Numbered from the stretch's first letter, positions 19,371-29,960 are shown. The stretch: DNA of 64,000 bases from Oculatella sp. LEGE 06141 (GCF_015207605.1 NZ_JADEWO010000029.1:1-64000); one strand, 5' to 3'. The notes: a model not told the origin generated them from the letters alone. Program-made: numbers and translations.

Positions 19371-20441
19371 TTAATTGTGTTTTCCAAGTTGAAACGCCTT
19401 GGGGTTGATCCCAAATCTGCGGCGAAAGGCAGTGCTGAAGGCTTCTGGGTTACAATATCCCACTCTTGCGGCTACGCCTGCAATCGACAGATCAGAATTC
19501 AGCAACAATTCCTGAGCAATTTGCATTCGATGGTGATGCAAATAACCAAAGGGCGTTGTGCCAAACACTTGATGAAACCCCTGTTTCAGCCGATATTCAC
19601 TAAGTCCGGCCTGTTGCGCGATCTCCGCCAATGAAGGGGGATGACTAACATTGCGAACTAACTTATCTTTGGCAGCATGAAGCTGTTCTAACTCATGGGG
19701 TGACAAACGCCGCGATCGCTCCCTGGAGGATGGCTCCTCGGTCCATTGGGAAAACTGCAACGCCAACAGCTCCAGAGCCTTGCTCTCCAGATACAACTGC
19801 TGCGTCAACCCCTGATAGCAAGCGTGCAAAATTTGTTGTAACACCTGATTCATGGCGGCTGTCGTTCGTCCCAGAGGATGGTGAAATCGCCGAGTCCCAT
19901 ATCCCTTTAGCAAACGCTGAAGCGATTGAGCCAAACCGATTTCATTCGAGTAAAAGGAGCGAAAGTAATCAGCAGGAGCATAGACCATTACCACCTGAAT
20001 CATCTCGTCGGATTGCCATTCCTCTACTTCGGTCAAATCCGGCAGGTAATAGAGATAGTTGTAGCCTGGAGTCTCTATATAATCCGATTCGACCTCCGCC
20101 ACACCTTTGGTTTTGACCCTGGAGGAACCCGATATATAAAACTTTGCCGTTAATGGAAAGACCGAGTCATGCTGCTGTTCTAAGCTTAACGGCTGCCGCA
20201 GTATTGCTTGACGAATATGAATGGTGAGTCCGTTCCGCAGATGAATACAGCGATCGCCTCCGTTCCCCAAGATGCTGGGCAGGTTGGTTTGTGTCTCAAA
20301 CGCCGTTCGTTGATGGATGATTTCCCCTTGTTGTTGGGCGCGTTCTGTCAGTGCTTGAACGTCTGCCAGGGTGAGGGCGATCGCAGAGTTAGATCGCTGA
20401 GTCGTTGTGCCCATTACACGAGTTTTTGAAGAAATTGCCAT
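19371..20441 (-). CDS. AraC-family regulator, PchR-type (module 1)
   Basis: Transcription factor of about 356 aa; the ATG at 20441 follows GGATGG, and a TTG at 20453 is also in frame. The N-terminal two thirds are a ligand-sensing part with little sequence signature (SSRVKTKGVAEVESDY). The C-terminal AraC domain has two helix-turn-helix units: SLAEIAQQAGLSEYRLKQGFHQVFG and IAGVAARVGYCNPEAFSTAFRRRFG, then INPKAFQ. PchR-like regulators sense ferri-siderophore and activate the cognate receptor gene, here the next gene downstream (125 bp). The gene has a Fur-box-like element in its own promoter, consistent with iron repression plus ligand activation. Confidence 0.9.
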   Translation of the reverse strand: MAISSKTRVMGTTTQRSNSAIALTLADVQALTERAQQQGEIIHQRTAFETQTNLPSILGNGGDRCIHLRNGLTIHIRQAILRQPLSLEQQHDSVFPLTAKFYISGSSRVKTKGVAEVESDYIETPGYNYLYYLPDLTEVEEWQSDEMIQVVMVYAPADYFRSFYSNEIGLAQSLQRLLKGYGTRRFHHPLGRTTAAMNQVLQQILHACYQGLTQQLYLESKALELLALQFSQWTEEPSSRERSRRLSPHELEQLHAAKDKLVRNVSHPPSLAEIAQQAGLSEYRLKQGFHQVFGTTPFGYLHHHRMQIAQELLLNSDLSIAGVAARVGYCNPEAFSTAFRRRFGINPKAFQLGKHN

Positions 20442-20460
20442 CCCGCCATCCAAATTGTTT

Positions 20461-20480
20461 TATTGCTATTAACTCTCATT
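20461..20480 (-). promoter_or_regulatory. Fur-box-like element before AraC regulator 1
   Basis: The reverse strand reads AATGAGAGTTAATAGCAATA, close to the AATGAGAATNATTTGCAA type of Fur site. It belongs to a conserved family with 29961-29980 and 37392-37411, all directly upstream of siderophore genes on the same strand. Confidence 0.5.
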
Positions 20481-20560
20481 AAGTTGGGTGCTTTGTCAAG
20501 TCAGGTGTTCAATTTGGCGATGGCATTTATACAACCCGTTTGACACCTTGCGGGGCTGAA

Positions 20561-20657
20561 TTACAGCCATTTTCAGTTGCATTCACCACACTTCAAACCC
20601 TACACCCCACACCTATCTTGGCGAGACTGTGGCTGACTCGATTGAGAACTGCTGTAA
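20561..20657 (+). repeat. MITE-like dispersed repeat, copy 1
   Basis: A 97-bp element that starts TTACAGCCATTTTC and ends in AGAACTGCTGTAA, giving imperfect terminal inverted repeats of about 14 bp (11 matches). Near-identical copies lie at 33302-33391 and, inverted, at 58111-58205. It occupies part of the 518-bp gap 20442-20959, where the only other feature seen is the Fur-like element at 20461. Confidence 0.75.
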
Positions 20658-20959
20658 GGTAAACGCAAGCCTCTACTCTAGCCACGCTCAGGTATGGCTT
20701 CAACTCCTCCTGGCATGGTCTTTTCCAAGAACTGCAACTATCCAATAACGCCGCTACCCGCCAGTAGCGATCGCTTTTTTTCTGACCCCTATTCCTATCA
20801 TGGCATGTCTATAAATGTCATTTGTTCTGTCACGTAACCTCGACTCTAATGTTTGTGGGATCAGAATTTGCAAACGGTGGGTGATGGTGAAACAGTTCAA
20901 CCATCGCTTAGCAATCCTCTCCGGGCGATCGAGGGTGATTAAACTACACAAGCTAGCAA

Positions 20960-21790
20960 TTATCCCTGATGCAATCTTGCCTCTCTGCTTTTGCGTCCGA
21001 TTGGGACACACATTGGTGTTCCAGCCACAGGATCGGCAACAATCCGGCTCTCTAAGCCAAACACTTCTCGCACCATTGCCTCAGTCATCACTTTAGTCGG
21101 AATTCCCTGAGCGTAAATACATCCCTGCCGCATCGCCACCAAATAATCGGCATAGCGACAGGCTTGATTCAAATCGTGCAGCACCATAACGATTGTCCGG
21201 TTCTGAGTTTGATTCAACTCATACAGCAGATCCAGTACTTCAATTTGATGCGCCAGATCGAGAAATGTAGTGGGTTCATCCAGCAGCAGAACGTCTGTAT
21301 TTTGTGCCAGGGTCATGGCAATCCAGGCGCGTTGTCGCTGTCCCCCTGAAAGACTATCAAGTGGGCGATCTGCCAACTCTGCCACACTCGTAATTGCAAG
21401 GGCTTGTTCAGTGAAGCGTTCGTCCTCCTGTGACCACTGCTGCAGCCAACCCTGATGGGGATAACGCCCCTGTGCCACCAATTCTCTGACGGTTAACCCT
21501 TCAGGAGCAACTGGACCTTGAGGCAACATTCCCAATCGCTTAGCCACTTCTTTGGTAGACAGTTTAAAGATCGAAGCGCTATCCAGATAAACCACGCCAG
21601 CTTTCGGCTTAACCAACCGCGCCAGTCCTTTAAGCAGGGTGGATTTTCCACACCCATTAGGTCCAACCAGTGCAGTGATTCTACCCGCTGGAATTGCCAG
21701 ATCTAAGGCTTCAATAATCGTGGTGTCTGCATAAGCCAGGCTGAGTTTGCGGGTAGTGAGAGCGCTTTCAGTGGAGGTATCGGTCTTCAT
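20960..21790 (-). CDS. FecE-like iron-siderophore ABC transporter ATPase
   Basis: Cytoplasmic ATP-binding subunit, 276 aa, that powers ferri-siderophore import. Walker [15 protein letters not shown], signature [17 protein letters not shown], Walker B VLLLDEPT and switch His in MVLHDLNQA are intact. The start codon overlaps the stop of the preceding permease by ATGA (21787-21790), indicating translational coupling. The C-terminus ([11 protein letters not shown]) is standard for FepC/FecE proteins. It is the only such ATPase in the window and probably serves the three FecB-like proteins. Confidence 0.93.
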   Translation of the reverse strand: MKTDTSTESALTTRKLSLAYADTTIIEALDLAIPAGRITALVGPNGCGKSTLLKGLARLVKPKAGVVYLDSASIFKLSTKEVAKRLGMLPQGPVAPEGLTVRELVAQGRYPHQGWLQQWSQEDERFTEQALAITSVAELADRPLDSLSGGQRQRAWIAMTLAQNTDVLLLDEPTTFLDLAHQIEVLDLLYELNQTQNRTIVMVLHDLNQACRYADYLVAMRQGCIYAQGIPTKVMTEAMVREVFGLESRIVADPVAGTPMCVPIGRKSREARLHQG

Positions 21791-22866
21791 GTATTGCGAT
21801 TACGATAGAGCAAATAAAGGAAGTAAGGCGCACCTACAACAGCGGTAATCACGCCACAGGGTATTTCGATCGGCGCAAACAGCGATCGCCCCAATAAGTC
21901 AGCTAGTGCAACGATAAGCCCACCCACCAAAGCAGCAGTAGGAATTAATCCTTCATGGGCATTGCCAACCAGTTGCCGCGCCAGGTGAGGAGCCATCAGC
22001 CCTACAAAGCCGATTGTGCCAGCAGTCGCCACACTTGCTCCAGACAGCGCCACACAGGTAATGAGTAACAGAGCGCGCTGCCATTCTACCGAACTGCCCA
22101 AGCTCCGCGCCACCTGATCTCCCAAATTCAACGTATTAAGTTCTCGTGCCAGAAGCAAGGATGCTGGAATAAACACAACCAGCCACGGCAATAACGCTTG
22201 CACATGCTCCCAATTGCGTCCATACACACTTCCGGCTAACCACACCAACGCCTGACTCACATCATAAATATTTCCAAAGGTAATCATTAGAGTGGTGAAC
22301 GCAGACGCGATCGCCCCCACGCCTACACCGACCAAAATCAGTCGAATTGGCGCACTGCCCTGCTCCCACGCTAACCCATAAACCAGCAATGCCGCGATAG
22401 CTGCGCCTGCAAAGGCAGCGATTGGCAAAAAGAGTATAGGAATGGAAGGAAACAAGACAATTAGAGCAACTGCTGCCAATCCTGCTCCTGCCTCCACCCC
22501 AACAATTTCTGGAGCAGCCAGGGGGTTACGAGTTAGCCCTTGCAAAAGGGTTCCGGCGATTGCCAGTGCGGTTCCCACCATAAAGGCAATGATGACGCGC
22601 GGCAGCCGCAGGGTGTGAATGACAAAAACATAGTCAGAATTACTGCTTTGTAATCCTAGAACTGTTTTGACCACGTCCAGATGTGGAATAGGGTATTCTC
22701 CATAGCCAACGCTGATCACCATAACGATCAGTGTCATGATCAGCAGTAGCAGCAGTACCAGGGGAACTCGCCGATCGATCCGAAACGACAACCGGAGTGA
22801 ATTGGATCGAATAACGAACCAGGAGATTTTCATAGTAGAGGATTGGTGCAGTGGAACGCCTCTCAT
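21787..22866 (-). CDS. FecCD-family iron-siderophore permease (second)
   Basis: Inner-membrane permease subunit of about 359 aa from the ATG at 22866, which overlaps the upstream permease stop by ATGA and has AAAGG at SD distance. An in-frame ATG at 22833 (MKISWF) is the alternative. FecCD features: [50 protein letters not shown] and, near the end, [19 protein letters not shown] with [21 protein letters not shown]. About ten hydrophobic helices. The open frame extends further upstream to 23160, but that part is the shadow of the first permease. Confidence 0.92.
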   Translation of the reverse strand: MRGVPLHQSSTMKISWFVIRSNSLRLSFRIDRRVPLVLLLLLIMTLIVMVISVGYGEYPIPHLDVVKTVLGLQSSNSDYVFVIHTLRLPRVIIAFMVGTALAIAGTLLQGLTRNPLAAPEIVGVEAGAGLAAVALIVLFPSIPILFLPIAAFAGAAIAALLVYGLAWEQGSAPIRLILVGVGVGAIASAFTTLMITFGNIYDVSQALVWLAGSVYGRNWEHVQALLPWLVVFIPASLLLARELNTLNLGDQVARSLGSSVEWQRALLLITCVALSGASVATAGTIGFVGLMAPHLARQLVGNAHEGLIPTAALVGGLIVALADLLGRSLFAPIEIPCGVITAVVGAPYFLYLLYRNRNT

Positions 22867-23903
22867 TGTTTTACCTTTGAGCGAGCCAGATAAATGAAGA
22901 ACGGCGCACCAATCAAAGCGGTCATGATGCCCACGGGAAGTTCTTGAGGTTTGATCACCAAACGTGCTGCCAGATCGGTTAGGGAGAGTAACATTGCACC
23001 CCAGATCGCAGCATAGGGTAACAACCATCGGTAATCGGCACCAACCCAGAACCGCACAATGTGAGGAACGATCAAACCAATAAATCCGATCGGCCCTGCC
23101 AGGGAGACTGCACTTCCAGCCAGCAAGACAACTACGATGGCGGCGATCGCCTTCACCCACCCGGTTCGCAATCCCAAACCTTTAGCGACATCTTCTCCCA
23201 GTGTCAATGCTGTAATTTGCTTGCCGAGGCTGAAGGCAAGCACCAGACCAATCAGAATGTAGGGAAACACTTGCACCAAATTATTCAAGTCTCGCCCTGC
23301 GACTGACCCGGCTAACCAGAAGCGAATGTCATCGAGAGTACGCTGGCTGAGAATCAAAATTCCCGTCGTCAGTGCGGCCATCAGATAGGAAAGCACTGCT
23401 CCTGCCAGAATTAGCTTCAGGGGAGTGATGCCCCTGCGCCCGACTGAACCCAATAGATAAACTGCAATTGCAGCGATTGCTCCTCCAGCAAACGCTATCC
23501 AGGTATAAGACTGAACAGACAAACTGCCAAACATAAAGGTACTGGCAACCACTGCAAGGGCAGCCCCGGCACTGATGCCCAAGATACCCGGATCTGCCAG
23601 CGCGTTTTGGGTTAGTCCTTGCATCAATGATCCCGCAACCGCCAGTGCGGCTCCGACTGATAGGGCAATCAACGCACGCGGTAAGCGAACGGTTGTGATA
23701 ATCAAATGATTGGTTGAACCATCAAATGCAACTAGTGACTGCCAAACCGTATTGGGCGTAATTTCTGCTGCACCCAGAGTAATGCTCACTACAAAACATA
23801 AGGCAAGTAGTAAAATGCCGACTATTAGCCCCAACAGTCGCAAGGAACGCGATCGTTTAGGTGAAACGGATGGTTGATGTAGCTGAGCTTGAGACTGAGG
23901 CAT
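22863..23903 (-). CDS. FecCD-family iron-siderophore permease (first)
   Basis: First gene of the three-gene import operon, 346 aa. FecCD hallmarks: TTVRLPRALIALSVGAALAVAGSLMQGLTQNALADPGILGISAGAAL and GPIGFIGLIVPHIVRFWVG, ending LPVGIMTALIGAPFFIYLARSK. It should form the heterodimeric channel with the downstream permease. The promoter region 23904-24387 contains a Fur-like box at 24016-24032. It is in no module of its own: no receptor or FecB gene is in this operon. Confidence 0.92.
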   Translation of the reverse strand: MPQSQAQLHQPSVSPKRSRSLRLLGLIVGILLLALCFVVSITLGAAEITPNTVWQSLVAFDGSTNHLIITTVRLPRALIALSVGAALAVAGSLMQGLTQNALADPGILGISAGAALAVVASTFMFGSLSVQSYTWIAFAGGAIAAIAVYLLGSVGRRGITPLKLILAGAVLSYLMAALTTGILILSQRTLDDIRFWLAGSVAGRDLNNLVQVFPYILIGLVLAFSLGKQITALTLGEDVAKGLGLRTGWVKAIAAIVVVLLAGSAVSLAGPIGFIGLIVPHIVRFWVGADYRWLLPYAAIWGAMLLSLTDLAARLVIKPQELPVGIMTALIGAPFFIYLARSKVKQ

Positions 23904-24015
23904 GATTACGGTCGTTGTGTAGCAATTCCTGACGTGGCTTCAAGCAGATGATCTGCCGCTGTTGACTTACGCCTCGTTGCTGAAATCAAATTATTTCACA
24001 AAATTGGTTCAGTTG

Positions 24016-24032
24016 TTGCAAATGTATCTCAA
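24016..24032 (-). promoter_or_regulatory. Fur-box-like element before the FecCDE operon
   Basis: The reverse strand reads TTGAGATACATTTGCAA, matching the TGAGAATCATTTGCAA form of Fur site at 14 of 16 positions. It lies about 113 bp upstream of the first permease ATG. The rest of the 484-bp gap 23904-24387 shows no gene. Confidence 0.4.
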
Positions 24033-24387
24033 GAGAGCGTAAGCTTATTGGAGACTACTGTCAAGTTTTCTAATTAAATCGGTAGATTAAGTTTAGTAAA
24101 CACAGGCCAATTTGTTGAAGCGGGAGTGAGCATCCGATCCCTGCTCCATTCTTGGTTCAGATTGACCGATGGTGTGTAAATTTCTGCCTGTGCCTGCCAA
24201 TACAGCGTTTCGAGGGCAAGCATAACCGTGTAGATCACGTCAGATTCATGGTGTGTGCTTATTGCTACCCTACTAAATTGCTACCACTTGTGAGGCTATG
24301 AATTTTGGACATTGCAAATTGCTGCTATTCACTCAAGTAAATTTATTCCTAACGATGCGACTGTGTTGCAAAAAGCAGCAGACATCA

Positions 24388-26187
24388 TCACTTCATTGCT
24401 AAATTCATGCCTGACTGCACGCACCATAGCCCTGCATAGATGCCGTTGTGTGCTATCAACTCATCATGGATTCCCTGCTCTACAATTTGCCCCTTGTCCA
24501 TTACATAAATGCAGTCTGCATTGCGAATGGTCGAAAGCCGATGGGCGATCGCAATTGTCGTTCGATTCTGCGTAATCACCTGCAAGGATTTCTGAATGGC
24601 GGCTTCGGTTTCGTTATCTACGGCTGAGGTAGCTTCGTCCAGAATCAGAATCGGTGGGTCTTTGAGAATAGCACGGGCGATCGCCAGTCGTTGTCGCTGC
24701 CCACCAGAAAGCTTCTGCCCTCGTTCTCCCACGATCGTGTCATACCCCTGGGGCAACTCCTGAATAAACTCATGGGCTTCTGCTTGCTGTGCCGCATGGA
24801 TAATTTGATCACGAGTGGCATCAAAACTGCCGTAGCGGATGTTTTCAGCCACCGTGCCGTGAAACAAAAACACATCCTGACTCACCCAACCAATGCACCG
24901 TCTTAGCTCCAATAGGTGAAGTTCTCGAATGTCGTTGCCGTCAATTAAAATGCGTCCACTTTGCACGTCATAAAAGCGGAGTAAAAGTTTAACAAGTGTA
25001 CTTTTACCCGACCCGGTTGCACCGACAATCCCAATTGTTTTACCCGCAGGAACATGAAGGGAGAGATGTTTGAGAACCGGATTACAACCATTGTAGGCAA
25101 AGGTGATACTGTCAAATTGAACTGCACCCTGCACTGTTTTAAGCGGTAGAGATTGACTACCGTGCGGAATTGCGATCGCCGTATCCAGCAAGCTCATGAC
25201 GCGCCGTACAGAAGCCATCGCCCTTTGATACTCATCCATGATTTCGCTCAGTTCGGTGAAGGGCCACAGCAAATCTTGCACGATAAACACCATGAATCCA
25301 TAGGTTCCGACACTGAGATTTCCCTGAAGCACGTCTCTACCGCCCAAGTACAGCGTCAGCACAAACCCCAGTAAAATCAGAAACCGAATCAACGGTTGGA
25401 ACGATACACTGAGGGCGATCGCCCTTTGATTACCGCGACGATACGCCTCACTTTCTTGATAAACGCGATCGCTCTCGTATGCCTCAGCGGTAAAGCTCTT
25501 GATGGTGGCAATGCCGGAGAGGTTATTGGAGAGGCGATCGCTAATCAGCCCTGCCTGGTCGCGCACCCTGTCATAACGAGGAGCCAAACGGGATTGAAAT
25601 AGAAACGTTCCCCACAGAATGAATGGAATGGGCAGCATGGCAAACCAGGCAATGCCGGGAGCCAGCAACACAAAGCTGATGCCTACAGCAAAGATGCGGG
25701 TAAAGAAGCTGATCAGATCTTGTGCTCCGGAGTTGAGGAAGCGCTCTAGCTGATTGATGTCATCGTTGAGAATCGCTAACAGCGTTCCCGTGCTGTGGTC
25801 TTCAAAGTAGGCAAGATCTAGGTCTTGCAGGTGATTGTAGGTATCGACGCGCAATTTGTGCTGGAGAGATTGGGCAAGATTGCGCCAGAGTTTATCGGCT
25901 CCGTATTGACTGAGGGATTCTAAGCCCCAGGTGGCGATCGTCAGTAGAGACAGTACAAATAATTGAGTTAGCGGATTTTGAATGCCAAATCGGGCAATCA
26001 ACGAGGTTTCTCGTTCAACCACTACATCTACTGCAACGCCAATCAGGTAGGGTGGAGCCAGATCAAACAGGGTGCGAAACATAGAGCAGATTACGGCTCC
26101 CAAAACGTGCCAACGACAGCCAGCAGCGTAGCGAAGTAGACGCAGGAGCAAATGAGCAGACGTGCGAATCGTCATTATTTCCGACAA
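24388..26187 (-). CDS. ABC exporter, fused membrane and ATPase domains (module 2, copy 1)
   Basis: Half-type ABC exporter of 599 aa (MsbA/LmrA class), working as a homodimer or with its paralogue at 31190-32962. The six-helix membrane domain spans about 1-320, with YNHLQDLDLAYFEDHSTGTLLAILNDDINQLERFL in the coupling region. The nucleotide-binding domain has Walker A GATGSGKSTLVKLLLRF, signature [16 protein letters not shown], Walker B ILILDEATSAVD and switch His in IAHRLST. It follows the FecB-like gene by 98 bp and closes module 2. ABC exporters of this class beside siderophore receptors are often proposed to export the siderophore or to import the ferri-complex; the direction here is unproven. 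Confidence 0.9.
   Translation of the reverse strand: MSEIMTIRTSAHLLLRLLRYAAGCRWHVLGAVICSMFRTLFDLAPPYLIGVAVDVVVERETSLIARFGIQNPLTQLFVLSLLTIATWGLESLSQYGADKLWRNLAQSLQHKLRVDTYNHLQDLDLAYFEDHSTGTLLAILNDDINQLERFLNSGAQDLISFFTRIFAVGISFVLLAPGIAWFAMLPIPFILWGTFLFQSRLAPRYDRVRDQAGLISDRLSNNLSGIATIKSFTAEAYESDRVYQESEAYRRGNQRAIALSVSFQPLIRFLILLGFVLTLYLGGRDVLQGNLSVGTYGFMVFIVQDLLWPFTELSEIMDEYQRAMASVRRVMSLLDTAIAIPHGSQSLPLKTVQGAVQFDSITFAYNGCNPVLKHLSLHVPAGKTIGIVGATGSGKSTLVKLLLRFYDVQSGRILIDGNDIRELHLLELRRCIGWVSQDVFLFHGTVAENIRYGSFDATRDQIIHAAQQAEAHEFIQELPQGYDTIVGERGQKLSGGQRQRLAIARAILKDPPILILDEATSAVDNETEAAIQKSLQVITQNRTTIAIAHRLSTIRNADCIYVMDKGQIVEQGIHDELIAHNGIYAGLWCVQSGMNLAMK
24411..24758. repeat. 348-bp near-identical tract shared with the second ABC exporter
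   Basis: Seen by direct comparison: 24411-24758 matches 31201-31548 with only about five differences. The flanking coding sequence of the two exporter genes is only about 80 percent alike. The tract covers the signature-to-C-terminus part of both ATPase domains. This is the pattern left by gene conversion between paralogues. Confidence 0.85.
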
Positions 26188-26285
26188 ATGTAAAATTCAA
26201 CTGAGATTAGAGCGCATACTTTTCCTGTACCAAGCGCACGAACAATCGCCCCTTCTTTAGGGCTTACTATCATTTCCTTAGATAG

Positions 26286-27281
26286 TTAACCAGGATTGAC
26301 GAGGTATTTGTACAGGTCATCAATGACGGCATCAGCAGCCAATAAATTCCAGCCTTCCCAGGTTACTTGATCGACAAAATAAACCTGGTTTTGTTGAACG
26401 GCGTTTAGTTGCTGCCAAAGTGGTTTTTGTTGTAGCTCCTGGAAGGCTTTCTCATCGTCATCGGAAAACGTCATGATGAATAAAATGTCGCCATCGACTT
26501 TCTCCAGTTCCTCTTCAGAAAAGCGAACGTAGCCATAGGGCGTTGTTATGTTCTGTGAAGGAGGGCGTTGCAATCCCACATCATCGAGAATAGATCCGGC
26601 AAACGAATTTTTGACATCGCTGCCAAAGGCACCATAGTAGAAGAAGACGAGGGAGATGGTTTTGGTTTGATAGCGATTCTCCTCTGGAGAGGCTGCGCCA
26701 ACGCCCAACGCAGCTTTTAGTTGATCAATTCTCTGATAGTAGTGATCCCAGGCTTGCTGAGCATCCTCTTGTTTACCCAGCACCTCTGCCACAAAGGCAA
26801 AACTATCTCTCCAGGTTCGATCGGGTTGCCAGCCAGACAATGCTGTAGGCGCGATATTAGATAGCAGCGGATAGATTGCTTCATGGGAATCATGCCACCC
26901 GATAATTAAATCAGGTTTTAGAGAGACTATTTTCTCTAAATTGGGTTGCTCATCACTACCCAGTTGCTCTATGCCCTCCAAGCTATTGCCCAAATAGCTC
27001 GGAAATTGATTGCCCCAATAGGTTGTCAAGGTACTGCCAACGGGTTTAACATCAAGCACCAGGGCATTCCCCAATGTGGATAATGTGACAACCCGTTGTG
27101 GATTCTCAGGAACACAAACTTCCTCGATCCGTTGTTTGATTAGACGACAGTTTGCACTCGGTGAGGGGCGATCGCCTGGTGTTTGGAGCGCAGCATTTTG
27201 AATGTTGCACGCAGAAACGACAACCGTCATTAAAACACCGAGCCAAAATAACAAAACTGGGTAACCGTATCTTTTCGTCAT
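26286..27281 (-). CDS. FecB-like iron-siderophore ABC substrate-binding lipoprotein (module 2)
   Basis: Periplasmic binding protein of 331 aa from the ATG at 27281; a TTG at 27296 is an alternative. Lipoprotein signal LLFWLGVLMTVVVSAC with the lipid Cys near residue 25. Mature motifs: RVVTLSTLGNALVLDVKPVGST, NLEKIVSLKPDLIIGWHDSHEAIYPLLSNIAPTAL, SFAGSILDDVGLQRP, and the closing WNLLAADAVIDDLYKYLVN. It is closer to the module-3 protein (33790-34767) than to module 1, since both share QRPxxQNxxxP and LLAADAVIDDLxxYLVN. It sits between receptor 2 and the ABC exporter. Confidence 0.9.
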   Translation of the reverse strand: MTKRYGYPVLLFWLGVLMTVVVSACNIQNAALQTPGDRPSPSANCRLIKQRIEEVCVPENPQRVVTLSTLGNALVLDVKPVGSTLTTYWGNQFPSYLGNSLEGIEQLGSDEQPNLEKIVSLKPDLIIGWHDSHEAIYPLLSNIAPTALSGWQPDRTWRDSFAFVAEVLGKQEDAQQAWDHYYQRIDQLKAALGVGAASPEENRYQTKTISLVFFYYGAFGSDVKNSFAGSILDDVGLQRPPSQNITTPYGYVRFSEEELEKVDGDILFIMTFSDDDEKAFQELQQKPLWQQLNAVQQNQVYFVDQVTWEGWNLLAADAVIDDLYKYLVNPG

Positions 27282-27356
27282 GGGTAATGCAATCAATACG
27301 TGGAGAGGAATTTGAACGGAGTATAGTACTTACTCGCATAGTCATGTTGAGAGTAA

Positions 27357-29930
27357 TTAAAACTCCCAAGCGACCGTGCCAGACACCGTAAACGGATCGC
27401 CTCGCAACACAAAATCTCGACCGCTAACGGAGACAAAATAGTTTTCGTCAAACAGGTTCTTGACGTTTAACGCAACTCGCAGGCGATCGCGTCGGTAAAA
27501 CAGAGCCGCATCAGCGCGTAAATAACCGGGCACATCAAACGAGTTGTCCAAATCTCCAGCGCGATCGCCAATATAGAAGAGTCCTAAACCAAACCCCAGT
27601 CCTCTTAAATCTCCTGATTGAATTTCATAGGTAGTCCAGAGGTTGATGTTATGTTCAGGGGCATTGGTCAAACGATTACCCGTTTCAAACGTATTATCAT
27701 CGGTAATGCGGGCATCGGTGTAGGCATAGCCCACAATGATATTCCACCCCGGTAAGATTTCACCAGACAGATCGACTTCAACCCCCTGACTGCGTTGTTC
27801 GCCGGTTTGAATCGAAAAGCGAGAATCATCAGGGTCTACCGTTAATAAATTAGAACGGGTTAAGTCATACAGGGCAAGGGTGGCCGCAAGCCGATCGTTC
27901 ACCTCGGCTTTTACGCCAATCTCGTATTGCGTTCCTCGCTCCGGTTCAAATACGCCCCCATCCGCTGCTCTGCCTTCGGTTGGGTTAAACGATCGGCTGT
28001 AGCTGGCATACAGCGAAATCGGTGGAATCGGCTGATAAACAATGCCAACACGGGGCGTAAAGGCATCGCCCGATTGACTTTCTCTAGTGTCTGACAAGAA
28101 ATCTCGATTGGTTTGCTCGAACAGGTCAAACCGCCCGCCCAACAGTAGCTTGAGATTGTCGGCGATCGCAATTTGATCTTGCAGATAGATCCCCAAAGAA
28201 TCGGTTAAGCGAGAACCATCTTCGTACACGGTATCAATGCGGCCAATCGGAGGTTGACGGTAGACCGGATCATAAATATCGAGCGGAGCCAATTCCGCCA
28301 GATCAATACCAAAATTATTGAAATTGTCCAGTCGGCTCAAGTTCACGCCGAACAACAGTTGATGTTCCAAAGAACCAGTTGAAAAGCGTCCTACCACATC
28401 GGTTGTGAGATTATAGATATTAGAATCGCTGTCTGAACTGTAGGTACTGCGATTTGCTGTTCGGCCATCCGCATCAAGACCCAAGAAAAACGACTGATCG
28501 TTATCCCGATTCCGCTCAAACGCGACTCGAAAATCATTTCTCAATGACCAATTTTCGCTAAATTGATGCTCCAACCGATAGCCAATCCGTGTGGTTTCTA
28601 TTTCAGTATTGCCATCGGGTTCATAGACCGTTCGACTACGAGGAATCCGACGCCCATCTGGCCCTGGCAACACGGTGCCCACGGCTGGCAAGACCACAAC
28701 CGACCTGGAATCAATTGTTCTGCGGGAATGCTCTCCTTCGAGGGTCAAGGTTGTATTATCCCCGATAGCCAGACGGACAACAGGCGCAATAAAAAACGAT
28801 CGACTCCCAATAAAATCAATGTAGCTATCCGTATCTTGATAGGCCACATTGAGGCGATACAGCAATGCTCCAGATTCATCCAGCGGCCCTGATAAATCAA
28901 CCGCACCACGGTATAATTCATTGCTGCCAATGGTTCCTTCTACTTCATAAAAAGGAATTGCAAGGGGTTGTCGGGTCACAATGTTGACCGTGCCGCCTGG
29001 ATTGCCTAATCCATACAAAACGGACGCGGGACCTCTTAAAACCTCTACCCGCTCGAAATTGTACAAATCTCTCGTTTCAGTTAGAGTGCGATCTGGTAAG
29101 CCGTTGCTGAGAACATTTCCGCTAAAAATTTCAAACCCTCGAATCACAAAGGAATCGGCGCGATCGCCCGATCCTCTCGTCGAATTCACCCCCGTAGCAT
29201 TCCTCAATGCATCACCCAGCCGAGTCGCTTGCTGATCTCGAAGTGCGGCTTCAGGAATCACCTGGATCGCCTGAGGAATATCGCGTAGTGGCGTGTCGGT
29301 TCGGGTTCCCACCGAGGCATCCGGCACATAATAGTCATCCGCTTGCTCACCGGTGGCCACAATCTGAATCGCATCATCTTCAGCGACTGTTTCAGCACCC
29401 CCTGTAGTGACGGCCAGCACCAATCCCTGCGCGTCTGAGGTTACTTCTGCGATCGGTGGCGCATCGGTTCCGGTAATGGCAACCCGTACTCTGTCACCCG
29501 GTAACGCTGTCACGTTCACCAACGCAATGCCTTCGATCGGTTCTGCTTGAGAAAACTCCTCTGCCAGAGTTGCATTCGCAATGTCCACAATCAGCGCATT
29601 TCCAATGGATTGGGTTTCCGATACCGCCAGATCACCGTCTACTGTTTCCAGTACTATCTGCAAACCCGTTGCGGTTTCCTCCACCTGCACCCCAGTAATT
29701 TGTACGAGCGAGGTTTCGAGTTGAGCGATCCAATCAGTCACCGTTGTGGCGGGTGAATGAGTGGACGGGTGGATCGGTAGATTAGACTCACCTACGCTCC
29801 TACGCTCTGACTCACCTACACTCTCACTCTCCTGTGCCCAAGTGGGTAACGCCACTATCCCTGCAAAACTACTGGCCAGCACTACCATCCAGGTCAATCG
29901 TACCGATGTCGAACGTTGCCACACGCGCAT
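27357..29930 (-). CDS. TonB-dependent siderophore receptor with AMIN domain (module 2)
   Basis: Outer-membrane receptor of 857 aa; the ATG at 29930 follows GAGGAA. Signal peptide to about PTWAQ. The next 30 residues (SESVGESERRSVGESNLP) form a low-complexity linker encoded by short CTCACCTACG-type repeats. The AMIN domain is at about 75-180 (LVQITGVQVEETATGLQIVL, GIALVNVTALPGDRVRVAITGTDAPP). The plug begins at DIPQAIQVIPEAALRDQQ with FERVEVLRGPASVLYGLGNPGGTVNIVT. The barrel ends FTVSGTVAWEF with C-terminal Phe. Followed by the FecB-like gene after 75 bp. Closest in the window to receptor 3. Confidence 0.93.
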   Translation of the reverse strand: MRVWQRSTSVRLTWMVVLASSFAGIVALPTWAQESESVGESERRSVGESNLPIHPSTHSPATTVTDWIAQLETSLVQITGVQVEETATGLQIVLETVDGDLAVSETQSIGNALIVDIANATLAEEFSQAEPIEGIALVNVTALPGDRVRVAITGTDAPPIAEVTSDAQGLVLAVTTGGAETVAEDDAIQIVATGEQADDYYVPDASVGTRTDTPLRDIPQAIQVIPEAALRDQQATRLGDALRNATGVNSTRGSGDRADSFVIRGFEIFSGNVLSNGLPDRTLTETRDLYNFERVEVLRGPASVLYGLGNPGGTVNIVTRQPLAIPFYEVEGTIGSNELYRGAVDLSGPLDESGALLYRLNVAYQDTDSYIDFIGSRSFFIAPVVRLAIGDNTTLTLEGEHSRRTIDSRSVVVLPAVGTVLPGPDGRRIPRSRTVYEPDGNTEIETTRIGYRLEHQFSENWSLRNDFRVAFERNRDNDQSFFLGLDADGRTANRSTYSSDSDSNIYNLTTDVVGRFSTGSLEHQLLFGVNLSRLDNFNNFGIDLAELAPLDIYDPVYRQPPIGRIDTVYEDGSRLTDSLGIYLQDQIAIADNLKLLLGGRFDLFEQTNRDFLSDTRESQSGDAFTPRVGIVYQPIPPISLYASYSRSFNPTEGRAADGGVFEPERGTQYEIGVKAEVNDRLAATLALYDLTRSNLLTVDPDDSRFSIQTGEQRSQGVEVDLSGEILPGWNIIVGYAYTDARITDDNTFETGNRLTNAPEHNINLWTTYEIQSGDLRGLGFGLGLFYIGDRAGDLDNSFDVPGYLRADAALFYRRDRLRVALNVKNLFDENYFVSVSGRDFVLRGDPFTVSGTVAWEF

Positions 29931-29960
29931 TTCAATTCCTCACACTTAGGGAACCCACTT